NCBI GenBank assembly: GCA_963811265.1
Contig: CAWEQS010000024.1
Coordinates: forward strand, 62,001 to 126,000
Origin: JAOUJD01 sp963811265
Lineage (GTDB): Bacteria; Pseudomonadota; Gammaproteobacteria; Burkholderiales; Burkholderiaceae_F
Direction of reading: 5' to 3'
DNA: 64,000 bases
Positions 16,092 to 26,001 of the stretch are shown here, piece by piece. A model generated the notes under the pieces. The model was not told where the DNA came from. It was given only the letters and a program-made list of their open reading frames with translations, and searched no databases. How positions within the stretch are numbered: position 1 is the stretch's first letter; every line of letters begins with the position of its first letter. Both the position numbers and the translations under genes were made by a program.

Positions 16092-16153
16092 CGCGGGCTT
16101 TCACGGCACGGCCCATCCTTCCGTGTCCGCGTGTTCATCTGAAAGGGAAAACC

Positions 16154-16423
16154 GTGGCAGTTGCAGACATCAACAAGCAGGAAATCGTCGCCAAGTACCA
16201 GCGTGCGAAGGCGGACACCGGATCGCCGGAAGTGCAGGTCGCGCTCCTGACGGCCCGCATCAACGAACTCACCGACCACTTCAAGGCCCACGTGAAGGAT
16301 CACCATTCACGCCGTGGCCTGCTGAAGATGGTCAGCCGCCGCCGCAAGCTCCTCGACTACCTGAAGGGCAAGAACCCCGAGGCGTACAAGGGGCTGATCG
16401 ACAGCCTCGGACTGCGCAAGTAG
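16154..16423 (+). CDS. rpsO: 30S ribosomal protein S15
   Basis: 89 residues, standard length. It binds the 16S rRNA central domain early in small-subunit assembly. Diagnostic sequence: TGSPEVQVALLTARINELT and the basic HHSRRGLLKMVSRRRKLLDY. Start GTG at 16154 with GAAAGGGA upstream. pnp follows after 204 bases, the usual pairing. The gap contains several short stems, including GCCCGC/GCGGGC flanking a 12-base loop at about 16527-16550. Confidence 0.97.
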   Translation: MAVADINKQEIVAKYQRAKADTGSPEVQVALLTARINELTDHFKAHVKDHHSRRGLLKMVSRRRKLLDYLKGKNPEAYKGLIDSLGLRK

Positions 16424-16627
16424 TCGATGTCCCGGACATGAAAGCAGACAGCCTGCGCGGAGCGATCCACGCGGGCTGCTGCCACATGTTCGCCAGAACT
16501 GCGCGCTGCGATATGGACGTAAGGCCCGCCGGAAGGAACAAGCGGGCCGAGTCGTCGATACCGCGGCGTGCCGGGTTGCAGGTGGATGTCCACCGTGCGG
16601 CCGCGCTCAACAAGAAAGGAACGCCAA

Positions 16628-18760
16628 GTGTTCGATAAAGTGACCAAGAAATTTGCGTACGGTGCCCATACCGTCACGCTGGAAACCGGCGAGATCGCCC
16701 GCCAGGCCGGCGGCGCCGTCGTGTGCTCGATGGACGACACCGTGGTGCTGGCGACCGTGGTCGCCCGCAGGGAAGCCAAGCCGGGCCAGGACTTCTTCCC
16801 GCTGACCGTCGACTACATCGAGAAGACGTACGCCGCGGGCCGCATCCCGGGCGGCTTCTTCAAGCGCGAAGGGCGCCCGTCCGAGAAGGAAACCCTGACG
16901 TGCCGGCTGATCGACCGGCCGATCCGGCCGCTCTTCCCCGACGGCTTCTTCAACGAAGTGCAGGTGATCATCCACGTGCTGTCGGTCGATCCGGAAATCG
17001 ATCCCGACGTCCCGGCGATGATCGGCGCGTCGGCCGCGCTGTCGCTGTCCGGCATCCCGTTCAAGGGCCCGATCGGCGCCGCGCGCGTCGGCTACCTCGA
17101 CGGGGAGTACATCATCAACCCGACCGCCACGCAGCTGAAGGCGTCGCGGCTGAACCTCGTCGTCGCCGGCACCGAGCGTGCCGTGCTGATGGTCGAGTCC
17201 GAGGCGGACCAGTTGCCGGAAGACGTGATGCTCGGCGCCGTGATGCACGGCCATGCCCAGATGCAGGCGGCGATCAACGCCATCCACGAGCTCGTGCGTG
17301 ACGCCGGCAAGCCGGCATGGGACTGGCAGCCGGCGACCCAGAACGAGGCGCTGACCGCGAAGCTGATCCACATCGCCGGCCAGGACCTGAAGGACGCCTA
17401 CCAGATCCGCAACAAGCAGGCGCGCTCCCAGAAGATCAAGGACGTCGAGGCCAAGGTCGCCGCGGCGCTCGACGCCGAGGCGGCCACCAGCGGCCAGCCG
17501 AGGCCCGACGACAATGCGATCGACGCGATCCTGTTCGACCTGCAGGCGAAGATCGTCCGCGGCCAGATCCTGAACGGCGAGCCGCGCATCGACGGCCGCG
17601 ACACGCGCACGATTCGCCCGATCGAGATCCGACTCGGCGTGCTGCCGCGCACGCACGGCTCGGCGCTGTTCACGCGCGGCGAGACGCAGGCGCTGGTCAC
17701 CGCCACGCTGGGCACGAAGCAGGACGAGCAGATCATCGATGCGCTCATGGGCGAGTACCGCGAGCGCTTCATGATGCACTACAACATGCCGCCGTTCGCC
17801 ACCGGTGAAACCGGCCGCGTCGGCACGCCGAAGCGCCGCGAGATCGGCCACGGCCGGTTGGCCAAACGTTCGCTGCTCGCGGTGCTGCCGAGCTACGACG
17901 ACTTCCAGTACTCGCTGCGCGTCGTGTCCGAGATCACCGAGTCGAACGGCTCGTCCTCGATGGCGTCGGTCTGCGGCGGCTGCCTGGCGATGATGGATGC
18001 CGGCGTTCCGCTGAAGGCGCACGTCGCCGGCGTCGCGATGGGCCTGATCAAGGACGGCAACAAGTTCGCCGTGCTGTCGGACATCCTCGGTGACGAGGAC
18101 CACCTCGGCGACATGGACTTCAAGGTCGCCGGCACGGTCAACGGCATCACCGCGCTGCAGATGGACATCAAGATCGAAGGCATCACGCGCGAGATCATGC
18201 AGGTCGCGCTGGCCCAGGCGAAGGAAGGCCGGATGCACATCCTGCAGAAGATGCAGGACGCGCTTGGCGCTTCGCGCGGCGAGCTGTCGGCGTTCGCGCC
18301 GCGCCTGATCAAGATGAAGATCAATCCCGAGAAGATCCGCGACGTGATCGGCAAGGGCGGCGCGGTCATCCGCGCGCTGACCGAAGAAACCGGCACGCAG
18401 ATCGACATCGAGGACGACGGCACCGTCATCATCGCCAGCGTCGACCAGGAGAAAGGCAGGGAAGCCCAGCGCCGCATCATGGAGCTGACGGCCGAGGTCG
18501 AGGTCGGCAAGGTGTACGACGGCACGGTGCTCCGCCTGCTCGACTTCGGCGCGATCGTCCAGATCCTGCCGGGCCGCGACGGCCTGCTGCACATCTCGCA
18601 GATCGCCAACGAACGCGTCAATGCGGTCGCCGATTACCTTAAGGAAGGCCAGGCGGTGAAGGTCAAGGTCATCGAGGCCGACGAGAAGGGCCGCGTCCGC
18701 CTGTCGATGAAGGCTGTTGCAGGCGAGGCGCCAGCCCAGGCCGCGCAGCAGCAACAGTAA
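16628..18760 (+). CDS. pnp: Polyribonucleotide nucleotidyltransferase (PNPase)
   Basis: 710 residues, full length. A phosphorolytic 3'-5' exoribonuclease and degradosome component. Two RNase PH domains (from about 10 and 310), the second with GTQIDIED just after in the KH domain (MKINPEKIRDVIGKGGAVIR, about 558-577), then an S1 domain (EVGKVYDGTVLRLLDFGAIV). Start GTG at 16628 with AGAAAGGA upstream. The structured 204-base 5' leader suits the autoregulation known for pnp; that is inference here. Confidence 0.97.
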   Translation: MFDKVTKKFAYGAHTVTLETGEIARQAGGAVVCSMDDTVVLATVVARREAKPGQDFFPLTVDYIEKTYAAGRIPGGFFKREGRPSEKETLTCRLIDRPIRPLFPDGFFNEVQVIIHVLSVDPEIDPDVPAMIGASAALSLSGIPFKGPIGAARVGYLDGEYIINPTATQLKASRLNLVVAGTERAVLMVESEADQLPEDVMLGAVMHGHAQMQAAINAIHELVRDAGKPAWDWQPATQNEALTAKLIHIAGQDLKDAYQIRNKQARSQKIKDVEAKVAAALDAEAATSGQPRPDDNAIDAILFDLQAKIVRGQILNGEPRIDGRDTRTIRPIEIRLGVLPRTHGSALFTRGETQALVTATLGTKQDEQIIDALMGEYRERFMMHYNMPPFATGETGRVGTPKRREIGHGRLAKRSLLAVLPSYDDFQYSLRVVSEITESNGSSSMASVCGGCLAMMDAGVPLKAHVAGVAMGLIKDGNKFAVLSDILGDEDHLGDMDFKVAGTVNGITALQMDIKIEGITREIMQVALAQAKEGRMHILQKMQDALGASRGELSAFAPRLIKMKINPEKIRDVIGKGGAVIRALTEETGTQIDIEDDGTVIIASVDQEKGREAQRRIMELTAEVEVGKVYDGTVLRLLDFGAIVQILPGRDGLLHISQIANERVNAVADYLKEGQAVKVKVIEADEKGRVRLSMKAVAGEAPAQAAQQQQ

Positions 18761-18770
18761 GACCGGAACG

Positions 18771-18793
18771 AAGGGGCGCGTGCCGCGCCCCTT
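18771..18793 (+). terminator. Intrinsic-type terminator after pnp
   Basis: Perfect 10-base arms AAGGGGCGCG (18771-18780) and CGCGCCCCTT (18784-18793) around a TGC loop, 10 bases after the pnp stop. The 3' arm ends in TT, with TTCC continuing. The quinone oxidoreductase start is only 10 bases beyond it. Confidence 0.65.
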
Positions 18794-18803
18794 CCATCGC
18801 GCA

Positions 18804-19818
18804 ATGAAAGCGGTCGAGATCCTGCGGCCCGGCGGGCCGGACATGCTGCAACTTTCCGAGCGCGCGACGCCTGTCGCCGGCGCCGGGGAGGTGCTCATCC
18901 GTGTCCAGGCCGCAGGCATCAATCGCCCGGACGTGCTGCAGCGGAAGGGCGGGTATGCGCCGCCGAAGGGCGCGTCAGACCTGCCCGGCCTGGAAGTCGC
19001 CGGGTGGATCGAGAGCGGCGATCCCGGCGAAAGCGGGTTCAGGGTAGGAGATCCGGTGTGCGCGCTGGTCGCGGGTGGCGGTTACGCGGAGTACTGCGTC
19101 GCCCCGGCAGCGCAGTGCCTCCCGGTGCCCCGCGGGCTGACGTTCGCGGAAGCGGCGGCACTTCCGGAGACATTCTTCACGGTGTGGAGCAACGTGTTCG
19201 ACCGCGCGGGCCTCGCGCCTGGCGAGTCGCTGCTGGTGCAGGGTGGCACGAGCGGCATCGGCGTCGCGGCGATCCAGCTGGCAAGCGCGTTGGGCAACAC
19301 CGTCTACGCCACGGCGGGCAGTGACGACAAGTGCCGTGCCTGCGTCGAACTCGGCGCCGCGCGCGCGATCAACTACCGCACCGAAGACTTCGCGGTGGCG
19401 ATCAAGGAAGCCACCGGAGGCCGTGGCGTCGACGTGATCCTCGACATGGTGGCGGGCGATTACCTGCCGCGCGAGATCGACTGCCTGGCCGACGACGGCC
19501 GCCTTGCGATCATCGCGCTGCTCGGCGGAACCAAGGCGACGCTCGACATGTCGACGCTGCTGCGTCGTCGCCTGACCGTGACGGGATCGACGCTGCGTCC
19601 GCGTTCGGTCGCGTTCAAGGCCGCCATCGCGCAGCGACTGCGCGCCGTGGTGTGGCCGCTGATCGAGGCGGGGCGCATCAAGCCCATGCTGTTCAGGACG
19701 TTCGCTCTGGCGCGATGCTTCCGCGGCGCATGCGCTGATGGAATCGAGCCAGCACATCGGCAAGATCGTGCTCGCGGTCGGACCGTCCGCCGGCGAGCGA
19801 GTGGAGGGCAACGGATGA
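18804..19818 (+). pseudogene. NAD(P)H:quinone oxidoreductase (PIG3/zeta-crystallin type), broken by one inserted base
   Basis: A zinc-free MDR-family reductase. ATG at 18804 gives KAVEILRPGGPDMLQLSE, with GINRPDVLQRKGGY and the nucleotide-binding LLVQGGTSGIGVAAIQLA. Family sequence stops abruptly after FRTFALA (19712). It resumes one base later as DASAAHALMESSQHIGKIVL and ends at TGA 19816-19818, which overlaps the tpiA ATG. One extra base at about 19713 explains everything; the intact protein would be about 337 residues. In the given sequence the frame instead runs on into tpiA, creating a false fusion. Likely an assembly error, though a genuine mutation cannot be excluded. Confidence 0.85.
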
Positions 19819-20570
19819 CATCGAAGCGGCGCCCGCTGGTGGCGGCCAACTGGAAGATGAACGGGTCGCTCACCTCGAACGAGGACTGGGTGAATTCGTT
19901 CGTGCCGAAGGCGGTGTCGCTCCACTGCGACGTCGTCGTATGCGCGCCGTTCGTCTACCTCTGCACGCTGGGTCGCTCGCTGGCTCCGGCCGGACTGGGA
20001 GCCCAGGACGTGTCGGAGAGAACCGCGGGCGCCTTCACGGGCGACGTGTCCGCGGAAATGCTGGCGGACATCGGTTGCCGCTGGGTGATCGTCGGCCACT
20101 CTGAACGCCGCCAGCTGCACGCCGAGACGGACTCCATCGTCGCCGCGAAGGCGGCGAGCGCGGTGCAGGCGGGGCTGCATCCGATCGTCTGCGTCGGCGA
20201 GACCCTCGCGGACCGCGAGGCCGGCCGCACGCAGGAGGTGGTCGGGGCGCAGCTCGCTGCGGTCCTCGACGCGATCGGTCCGGCGGCGCTGGCGCGCGGC
20301 GCGCTGGCGTACGAACCCGTGTGGGCGATCGGCACGGGGCGCAACGCGACGCCCGCACAGGCACAGGAGGTGCACGCGGCGCTGCGCGCGCAGGTGGCCG
20401 GACTCGACAAGTCGGCCGCGGCGGCGTTGCGCATTCTCTACGGCGGCAGCGTCAAGGCGACGAATGCCGCAGAACTGTTTTCCCGGCAAGACATCGATGG
20501 CGGGCTGATCGGCGGGGCGTCGCTGAATGCGGCCGACTTCCTCGCCATCTGCGCGGCTGTCCGCATCTAG
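19815..20570 (+). CDS. tpiA: Triosephosphate isomerase
   Basis: 251 residues, full length. It interconverts dihydroxyacetone phosphate and glyceraldehyde 3-phosphate. Catalytic residues are visible: Lys in AANWKMNG, His in WVIVGHSERRQ, Glu in LAYEPVWAIGTG, and the phosphate loop LYGGSVKATNA. The ATG overlaps the stop of the upstream oxidoreductase (ATGA). The tpiA-secG order is conserved in betaproteobacteria. Confidence 0.96.
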   Translation: MTSKRRPLVAANWKMNGSLTSNEDWVNSFVPKAVSLHCDVVVCAPFVYLCTLGRSLAPAGLGAQDVSERTAGAFTGDVSAEMLADIGCRWVIVGHSERRQLHAETDSIVAAKAASAVQAGLHPIVCVGETLADREAGRTQEVVGAQLAAVLDAIGPAALARGALAYEPVWAIGTGRNATPAQAQEVHAALRAQVAGLDKSAAAALRILYGGSVKATNAAELFSRQDIDGGLIGGASLNAADFLAICAAVRI

Positions 20571-20589
20571 GAACACTCGAGGAGCTTTC

Positions 20590-21039
20590 ATGACCTGGTT
20601 GACTACATTGCTGATCGTCGTGCAGGTGGTTTCTGCCATCGCGATCATCGTCCTGGTGCTGCTTCAGCACGGCAAGGGCGCCGACATGGGCGCCGCCTTC
20701 GGCGGAGGCGCATCGGGCAGCCTGTTCGGCGCGACCGGTTCGGCCAACTTCCTGTCCCGCAGCACGGCAGCGGTGGCGACCGTGTTCTTCGTCGCGACGC
20801 TCGGCCTCGCCTACACCGGCACGGCGGTCCGCCGGCCTGCGCCGGATGCCGGCGGCGTGATGTCGGTTCCCCAGGGCACGCCGTCTGCTCCGTCCGCGCC
20901 GACGCCGAAGGACATTCCGTCGCCCGCTTCGCAGATTCCGGGTTCGGCCCCCGCGAGCAGCGCGCCGGCTGCGCCAGCGGGCGTTCCCGCGGCGCCGAGC
21001 GCGCCTGCGCCCGCGAAGTCCGATCAGATCCCGAAGTAG
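20590..21039 (+). CDS. secG: Preprotein translocase subunit SecG
   Basis: 149 residues with two membrane helices (about 3-25 and 58-78) and the conserved loop LLQHGKGADMGAAFGGGASG. The tail from about residue 85 is long, disordered and Pro/Ala/Ser-rich, common in this order. Accessory subunit of SecYEG. Start ATG at 20590, 19 bases after tpiA. Confidence 0.94.
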   Translation: MTWLTTLLIVVQVVSAIAIIVLVLLQHGKGADMGAAFGGGASGSLFGATGSANFLSRSTAAVATVFFVATLGLAYTGTAVRRPAPDAGGVMSVPQGTPSAPSAPTPKDIPSPASQIPGSAPASSAPAAPAGVPAAPSAPAPAKSDQIPK

Positions 21040-21097
21040 GCAGCGCGAGACTCGCGTTACCCCCTCAGGCAGAGGCGGATCGCGCGAGCGGATCGAG

Positions 21098-21103
21098 TAG
21101 AAT
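21098..21103 (+). promoter_or_regulatory. Possible -10 of the tRNA-Leu promoter
   Basis: TAGAAT, 20 bases before the tRNA. No convincing -35 is present. Confidence 0.3.
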
Positions 21104-21122
21104 CCGAGCGGTTTTGCACCCG

Positions 21123-21207
21123 GCCGACGTGGTGGAATTGGTAGACACACCATCTTGAGGGGGTGGCGGCGAAAGCCGTGTGAGTTCGAGTCTCACCGTC
21201 GGCACCA
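21123..21207 (+). tRNA. tRNA-Leu, anticodon GAG
   Basis: Acceptor arms GCCGACG (21123-21129) and CGTCGGC (21197-21203) pair fully; the D-arm (GTGGAATTGGTAGACAC), anticodon stem CCATC/GGTGG with loop TTGAGGG, a long variable arm, T-loop TTCGAGT and encoded ACCA end are all present. The anticodon GAG reads CUC and CUU. The long variable arm marks a class II tRNA, as expected for Leu. Position between secG and nuoA is typical. Confidence 0.96.
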
Positions 21208-21239
21208 GGGTTACGACAGGCCGCCATGGCGGCGAAGAT

Positions 21240-21287
21240 CGGCAGTGCGTCCGCGACCTCGGAAGGGGTCAGGCCGCTGCCGTTTTT
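21240..21287 (+). terminator. Terminator or attenuator between tRNA-Leu and the nuo operon
   Basis: CGGCAG (21240-21245) pairs with CTGCCG (21277-21282), with an inner GACC/GGTC stem, followed at once by TTTTT (21283-21287). No obvious promoter lies between it and nuoA at 21313, so nuo transcription must read through it or start within it. Confidence 0.6.
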
Positions 21288-21312
21288 GTTAATGGCTGGA
21301 TAGACGGTCAAA

Positions 21313-21678
21313 GTGAACCTCGAGACCTACGTTCCGATCCTGCTCTTCATCCTGGTCGGGCTCCTGATCGGGGCTGCCCCGATGCTGCTGGGCGCGCTGC
21401 TCGGTCCGCGGAACCCCGACCCGGAAAAACTGTCTCCCTATGAGTGCGGCTTCGAGGCCTTCGAGGACGCGCGCATGAAGTTCGACGTCCGGTATTACCT
21501 CGTCGCGATCCTGTTCATCCTGTTCGACCTCGAGATCGCGTTCCTCTTTCCATGGGCGGTGGTGCTGGGCGACCTCGGCGCCTGGAGCGTGGGCTTCTGG
21601 TCGATGATGTTGTTCCTCGGGATCCTGACCGTCGGCTTCATCTACGAGTGGAAGAAGGGCGCCCTGGACTGGGAGTGA
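21313..21678 (+). CDS. nuoA: NADH-quinone oxidoreductase subunit A
   Basis: 121 residues, three membrane helices. Diagnostic loop KLSPYECGFEAFEDARMKFD and the second-helix FLFPWAVVLGDL. Part of the complex I membrane arm at the quinone-site junction. Start GTG at 21313. Its TGA overlaps a mini-ORF that leads to nuoB. Confidence 0.96.
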   Translation: MNLETYVPILLFILVGLLIGAAPMLLGALLGPRNPDPEKLSPYECGFEAFEDARMKFDVRYYLVAILFILFDLEIAFLFPWAVVLGDLGAWSVGFWSMMLFLGILTVGFIYEWKKGALDWE

Positions 21679-21761
21679 TGATGGACCCTCACGCTCACAC
21701 CGGTTCGCTGCCCCCCGAGGGGGCGCAGTACTCCCTTGGGGCGGCCCGGCGGGAGTACTGA
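21678..21761 (+). other. Bridging mini-ORF and hairpin between nuoA and nuoB
   Basis: ATG at 21678 overlaps the nuoA stop (TGATG). The 27-codon frame ends at TGA 21759-21761, one base before the nuoB ATG. Within it, CAGTACTCCC (21726-21735) and GGGAGTACTG (21751-21760) form a perfect 10-base stem that contains the only good Shine-Dalgarno of nuoB (GGGAG, 21751-21755). A preceding small stem, CCCCC-CGA-GGGGG, is also present. Translation of the mini-ORF would open the stem. Confidence 0.5.
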
Positions 21762-21762
21762 G

Positions 21763-22239
21763 ATGGGCATCGAAGGCGTCCTCAACGAAGGCTTCGTGAC
21801 GACGAGCGTCGACAAGCTCGTCAACTGGTCGAAGACCGGCTCGCTGTGGCCCATGACGTTCGGCCTGGCGTGCTGCGCCGTCGAGATGATGCACGCCGGC
21901 GCGGCTCGCTACGACCTCGACCGCTTCGGCATCTTCTTCCGGCCGAGCCCGCGCCAGTCCGACGTGATGATCGTGGCCGGCACGCTGTGCAACAAGATGG
22001 CGCCGGCCCTGCGCAAGGTCTACGACCAGATGGCCGAGCCGCGCTGGGTGATCAGCATGGGTTCGTGCGCCAACGGCGGCGGCTATTACCACTACAGCTA
22101 CTCGGTCGTGCGCGGCTGCGATCGCATCGTGCCGGTGGACATCTACGTGCCGGGGTGCCCGCCCACGGCCGAGGCGCTGATCTACGGGATCATCCAGTTG
22201 CAGAACAAGATCCGCCGCACCAACACGATCGCGCGCTAG
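21763..22239 (+). CDS. nuoB: NADH-quinone oxidoreductase subunit B
   Basis: 158 residues, carrying the terminal [4Fe-4S] cluster N2 that reduces quinone. Cluster cysteines: the CC pair in FGLACCAVEMM, the Cys in SMGSCANGGGYYHYSYS, and the Cys in VPGCPPTAEAL. Start ATG at 21763; see the hairpin that covers its ribosome-binding site. Confidence 0.97.
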   Translation: MGIEGVLNEGFVTTSVDKLVNWSKTGSLWPMTFGLACCAVEMMHAGAARYDLDRFGIFFRPSPRQSDVMIVAGTLCNKMAPALRKVYDQMAEPRWVISMGSCANGGGYYHYSYSVVRGCDRIVPVDIYVPGCPPTAEALIYGIIQLQNKIRRTNTIAR

Positions 22240-22252
22240 GGACGACGTCGAC

Positions 22253-22849
22253 ATGAGCCGCCTCGACACGCTCGTCGAACAACTGAAGACGGTCCTCGGC
22301 GACCGCGCGCAGGGCATCACGGTCGCGCTCGACGAAGTGACGCTGCGCGTGAAGGGCACCGATCACTTCGAAGTGGCGCGAACGCTGCGCGACGACCCGC
22401 GCCTCGCGTTCGCGGAACTGATCGATCTGTGCGGGGTCGACTACGCCTCCTACGGCGAGGGCAGCCACGAGGGGCCGCGCTACGCAGTGGTGCTGCACCT
22501 GCTTTCGATCACGCACAACTGGCGCCTGCGCGTGCGCACGTTCTGTCCGGACGACGACTTCCCGCTGGTCGCGTCGGTCAACGAAATCTGGAGCTGCGCC
22601 AACTGGTACGAGCGCGAGGCGTTCGACCTGTACGGCATCGTGTTCGAAGGCCATCCGGACCTGCGGCGCATCCTGACCGATTACGGGTTCGTCGGCCATC
22701 CGTTCCGCAAGGACTTCCCGATCTCGGGCTATGTCGAGATGCGCTACGACCCCGAGCAGAAGCGGGTCGTCTACCAGCCCGTGACGATCGAGCCGCGCGA
22801 GGTCGTCCCGCGCGTGATCCGTGAAGACTCCTACGGCCAGGGCCGGTAG
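22253..22849 (+). CDS. nuoC: NADH-quinone oxidoreductase subunit C
   Basis: 198 residues. The 30-kDa subunit domain includes EVNEIW-type VNEIWSCANWYEREAFD and LRRILTDYGFVGHPFRKDFP. Peripheral-arm scaffold next to subunits B and D. It is separate from nuoD, unlike the fused form in enterobacteria. Confidence 0.96.
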   Translation: MSRLDTLVEQLKTVLGDRAQGITVALDEVTLRVKGTDHFEVARTLRDDPRLAFAELIDLCGVDYASYGEGSHEGPRYAVVLHLLSITHNWRLRVRTFCPDDDFPLVASVNEIWSCANWYEREAFDLYGIVFEGHPDLRRILTDYGFVGHPFRKDFPISGYVEMRYDPEQKRVVYQPVTIEPREVVPRVIREDSYGQGR

Positions 22850-22852
22850 AGC

Positions 22853-24106
22853 ATGGCCGACATCAAGAACTACACCTTGAACTTCGGTCCGCAGCACCCC
22901 GCTGCGCACGGAGTGCTTCGCCTCGTGCTCGAACTCGACGGCGAGGTGATCCAGCGGGCCGATCCGCACATCGGGCTGCTGCACCGCGCGACCGAGAAGC
23001 TCGCCGAGACGCGCACCTTCCTGCAGTCCGTGCCGTACATGGACCGTCTCGACTACGTGTCGATGATGTGCAACGAGCACGCGTACGTGATGGCGATCGA
23101 GAAGCTGCTCGGCGTCGAGGTCCCCGTGCGCGCGCAGTACATCCGCGTCATGTTCGACGAGATCACGCGCCTGCTGAACCACCTGCTGTGGCTCGGCGCG
23201 CACGGCCTCGACGTCGGCGCCATGGCGGTCTTCCTGTACGCCTTCCGCGAACGCGAAGACCTGATGGACATCTACGAGGCGGTGTCGGGCGCGCGCATGC
23301 ACGCCGCCTACTACCGCCCGGGCGGCGTCTACCGCGACCTGCCGGAGGCCATGCCGCAGTACCGCGCGTCGAAGTACCGCAACGAGCAGGACCTGAAGCG
23401 GCTGAACGAGAACCGCCAGGGGTCGCTGCTCGACTTCATCGAGGACTTCACGCGGCGCTTCCCGAAGTACGTCGACGAGTACGAGACGCTGCTCACCGAC
23501 AACCGCATCTGGAAGCAGCGACTCGTCGGCATCGGCGTCGTTTCGCCGGAGCGCGCGCTGCAGATGGGCTTCACCGGCCCGATGCTGCGCGGGTCAGGCG
23601 TCGAGTGGGACCTGCGCCGCAAGCAGCCGTACGAGGTGTACGACCGGCTCGACTTCGCGATCCCCGTCGGCAGGAACGGCGACTGCTACGACCGCTACCT
23701 GGTCCGCATCGAGGAGATGCGCCAGAGCAACCTGATCATCCGCCAGTGCATCGACTGGCTGCGCGCGAACCCGGGTCCGGTGATGACGGACAACCACAAG
23801 GTTGCGCCGCCGTCGCGCGTCGACATGAAGACCGGGATGGAAGACCTGATCCATCACTTCAAGCTCTTCACCGAGGGGTTCCACGTGCCGCCCGGCGAGG
23901 CCTACGCGGCCGTGGAGCATCCGAAGGGCGAGTTCGGCATCTACCTGATCGCCGACGGCGCGAACAAGCCGTACCGGCTGAAGATCCGCGCGCCGGGCTT
24001 CCCGCACCTGCAGTCGCTCGACGAGATGGCGCGCGGCCACATGATCGCGGACGCCGTGGCGATCATCGGCACGCAGGACATCGTGTTTGGCGAGATCGAC
24101 CGATGA
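22853..24106 (+). CDS. nuoD: NADH-quinone oxidoreductase subunit D
   Basis: 417 residues. The 49-kDa subunit: FGPQHPAAHGVLRLVLELDG at the start, with the quinone-site His, and HYHLYT-equivalent and hydrogenase-like helices later. Forms the quinone chamber with NuoB. The TGA stop is the first base set of repeat copy A. Confidence 0.97.
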   Translation: MADIKNYTLNFGPQHPAAHGVLRLVLELDGEVIQRADPHIGLLHRATEKLAETRTFLQSVPYMDRLDYVSMMCNEHAYVMAIEKLLGVEVPVRAQYIRVMFDEITRLLNHLLWLGAHGLDVGAMAVFLYAFREREDLMDIYEAVSGARMHAAYYRPGGVYRDLPEAMPQYRASKYRNEQDLKRLNENRQGSLLDFIEDFTRRFPKYVDEYETLLTDNRIWKQRLVGIGVVSPERALQMGFTGPMLRGSGVEWDLRRKQPYEVYDRLDFAIPVGRNGDCYDRYLVRIEEMRQSNLIIRQCIDWLRANPGPVMTDNHKVAPPSRVDMKTGMEDLIHHFKLFTEGFHVPPGEAYAAVEHPKGEFGIYLIADGANKPYRLKIRAPGFPHLQSLDEMARGHMIADAVAIIGTQDIVFGEIDR

Positions 24107-24179
24107 GCGCCGCACGGCCGTTCCGAAGGCGCTCAGTCCCCCTTGGGGGGACCGGCGCGCAGCGCCGCAGGGGGTAACG
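24103..24179 (+). repeat. Bridging repeat, copy A (nuoD to nuoE)
   Basis: Begins as ATGAGCGCCGCACGGCCG overlapping the nuoD stop. It encodes a 24-residue mini-ORF to TAA at 24175, two bases before the nuoE ATG. It contains CCCCCTTGGGGGG and CGGCGC-GCA-GCGCCG stems, and CCCCCT can pair with AGGGGG, which is the nuoE Shine-Dalgarno. Closely similar to copy B at 47930. Confidence 0.65.
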
Positions 24180-24694
24180 ATGAGCGCAGTACCCCGGAAC
24201 ACTCTGCTGCTGACCCCCGAGTCGTATCGGAAGATCGACCGCGAGGTCGCCAAGTTTCCGCCCGAGCACAAGGCGTCGGCGGTCATGGCCGCGCTTGCGA
24301 TCGCGCAGAAGCAGCTCGGGTGGCTGTCGAAGGAAGTGATCGAGGAAGTCGGCGACTACCTCGGCATGCCGGCCATCGCCGTGTACGAGGTCGCCAGCTT
24401 CTACGGCATGTACAACCTCGAGCCGGCCGGCCGCTTCAAGATCACGCTCTGCACCAACCTGCCGTGCGCGCTGTCGGGCGCCAACCGCGCCGCCGCGCAC
24501 CTGAAGGAGATGCTCGGCATCGGCTTCGGCGAGACGACCGGGGACGGCTGCTTCTCGCTGAAGGAAGGCGAGTGCCTCGGCGCCTGCGGCGACTCGCCGG
24601 TGCTGCTGGTGAACAACGAGCGCATGGAAAGCTTCATGAGCAACGACAGGCTCGATGCGCTGCTCGGCGAGCTGAAGCAGGCGAAGCAGGACCG

Positions 24695-24698
<4 letters not shown>
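24180..24698 (+). CDS. nuoE: NADH-quinone oxidoreductase subunit E
   Basis: 172 residues, 24-kDa thioredoxin-like subunit with the [2Fe-2S] cluster N1a; cysteines in LCTNLPCAL and ECLGACGDSP. Start ATG at 24180 chosen because family sequence begins there; the upstream open frame is the repeat. ATGA overlap with nuoF. Confidence 0.96.
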
Positions 24699-25999
<1,301 letters not shown>

Positions 26000-26001
26000 G
26001 C

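Noticed and set aside
18717..20570. A single frame joining quinone oxidoreductase to triosephosphate isomerase (617 codons)
   Set aside because: The join is created by one inserted base near 19713; the natural end of the reductase is found one frame over, and tpiA has its own ATG in ATGA overlap.
24135..24175. Copies of CCCCCTTGGGGG as ordinary transcription terminators
   Set aside because: They have no T-runs, lie inside tightly packed operons and carry ribosome sites for the next gene. Some effect on transcription is still possible.
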